Shown here: positions 63,613 to 64,000 of the stretch, in pieces
Position numbering within the stretch: position 1 is the stretch's first letter
Layout: the number at the start of each line of letters is the position of its first letter
NCBI GenBank assembly: GCA_034190875.2
Contig: CM067356.1
Location: 54,464,102 to 54,528,101 of the forward strand
Direction of reading: 5' to 3'
Length of the DNA: 64,000 nt
Origin: Urechis unicinctus
Lineage: Eukaryota; Annelida; Polychaeta; Xenopneusta; Urechidae
Notes under the pieces: model-generated
Told to the model about the DNA's origin: nothing
Databases searched by the model: none
What the model saw: only the letters and a program-made list of their open reading frames with translations
Program-made: the position numbers and the translations under genes

Positions 63613-64000
63613 TTCAAAGTTTGGTCAGAACCATATCGAGTCTGGTGTCTGAGAGCTAAGTCCTCAGTTTGGTCAGAACCATGTCGAGTCTGATGTCTGA
63701 GCGCTATATCCTCAGTTTGGTCAGAACCATATCGAGTCTGGTGTCGGAGCGCTATGTCCTCAGTTTGGTCAGAACCATATTGAGTCTGGTGTCTGAGAGC
63801 TATGTCCTCAGTTTGGTCAGAACCATATTGAGTCTGGTGTCGGAGCGCTATGTCCTTAGTTTGGTCAGAACCATATTGAGTCTGGTGTCTGAGCGCTATG
63901 TCCTCAGTTTGGTCAGAACCATATTGAGTCTGGTGTCGGAACGCTATGTCCTCAGTTTGGTCAGAACCATATTGAGTCTGGTGTCGGAGCGCTATGTCCT
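63613..64000. repeat. 48 bp minisatellite, at least 8 copies, cut by the window end
   Basis: The unit contains 'agtttggtcagaaccatat', then 'gagtctggtgtc', then 'gcgctatgtc'. Copies start every 48 bp from 63613. Variants alternate, with 'gtctgag' and 'gtcggag' in a partly regular pattern and 'atcgag' giving way to 'attgag' toward the right. The array continues past the window. Confidence 0.97.

Noticed and set aside
63613..64000. Possible CRISPR array
   Set aside because: The 48 bp units are directly adjacent with no unique spacers, and the surrounding DNA is eukaryotic in character.

Overview
This 64 kb window looks like gene-poor nuclear DNA of a eukaryote, most likely an animal. It has no bacterial-style gene packing. 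The longest open frames are only about 141-145 codons, which is about what chance gives in 64 kb at roughly 60% A+T. It carries long CA, GA and TA microsatellites, several minisatellites, and one decayed fragment that resembles the reverse transcriptase of a non-LTR retrotransposon. CpG is common by eye, which argues against a heavily CpG-depleted vertebrate genome. The species cannot be named from the sequence. I found no intact protein gene, tRNA, rRNA, CRISPR array or intact transposon.

The dominant feature is layered duplication of non-coding DNA. At 1-16940 a unit of about 6.35 kb recurs. Two copies, 2800-9193 and 9194-15538, are nearly identical. They are flanked on both sides by older, clearly diverged copies (1-2799 and 15539-16940). 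The same ~50 bp stretch sits at all three boundaries (2800, 9194, 15539), which is the expected trace of unequal recombination between old repeats. The unit also contains a nested, older internal copy of part of itself. More diverged relatives of the same blocks lie at 17850-18950 and 19110-20130, on the far side of a compound TA microsatellite (17464-17849).

From 22810 to about 31900 a second ordered family appears in three diverged copies (near 22.8-25.1, 27.9-29.2 and 29.8-31.9 kb). A third block recurs at about 25.4, 26.2, 29.5, 35.3, 41.8 and 43.5 kb. A fourth block, introduced by CA-rich DNA, recurs at 37.7, 47.2 and 50.6 kb. In the last two cases it heads a collinear 3.4 kb tandem repeat (47179-50594 and 50595-about 54000), with a weaker relative at 58.9-59.6 kb. 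Intervals between these blocks are AT-rich DNA in which I see nothing definite.

Smaller features include minisatellites with units of 21 bp (28478), 43 bp (33606), 54 bp (55516) and 48 bp (63613, running off the window end), a GC-rich island at 21117-21480, and the retrotransposon fragment at about 36930-37400 on the minus strand. A striking inverted repeat lies at 40416-40569: two 41 nt arms pair along their full length, and both non-Watson-Crick positions are G:U wobbles only if the plus strand is transcribed. No set of genes working together can be inferred here. The interest lies in how the DNA was built and in that hairpin.
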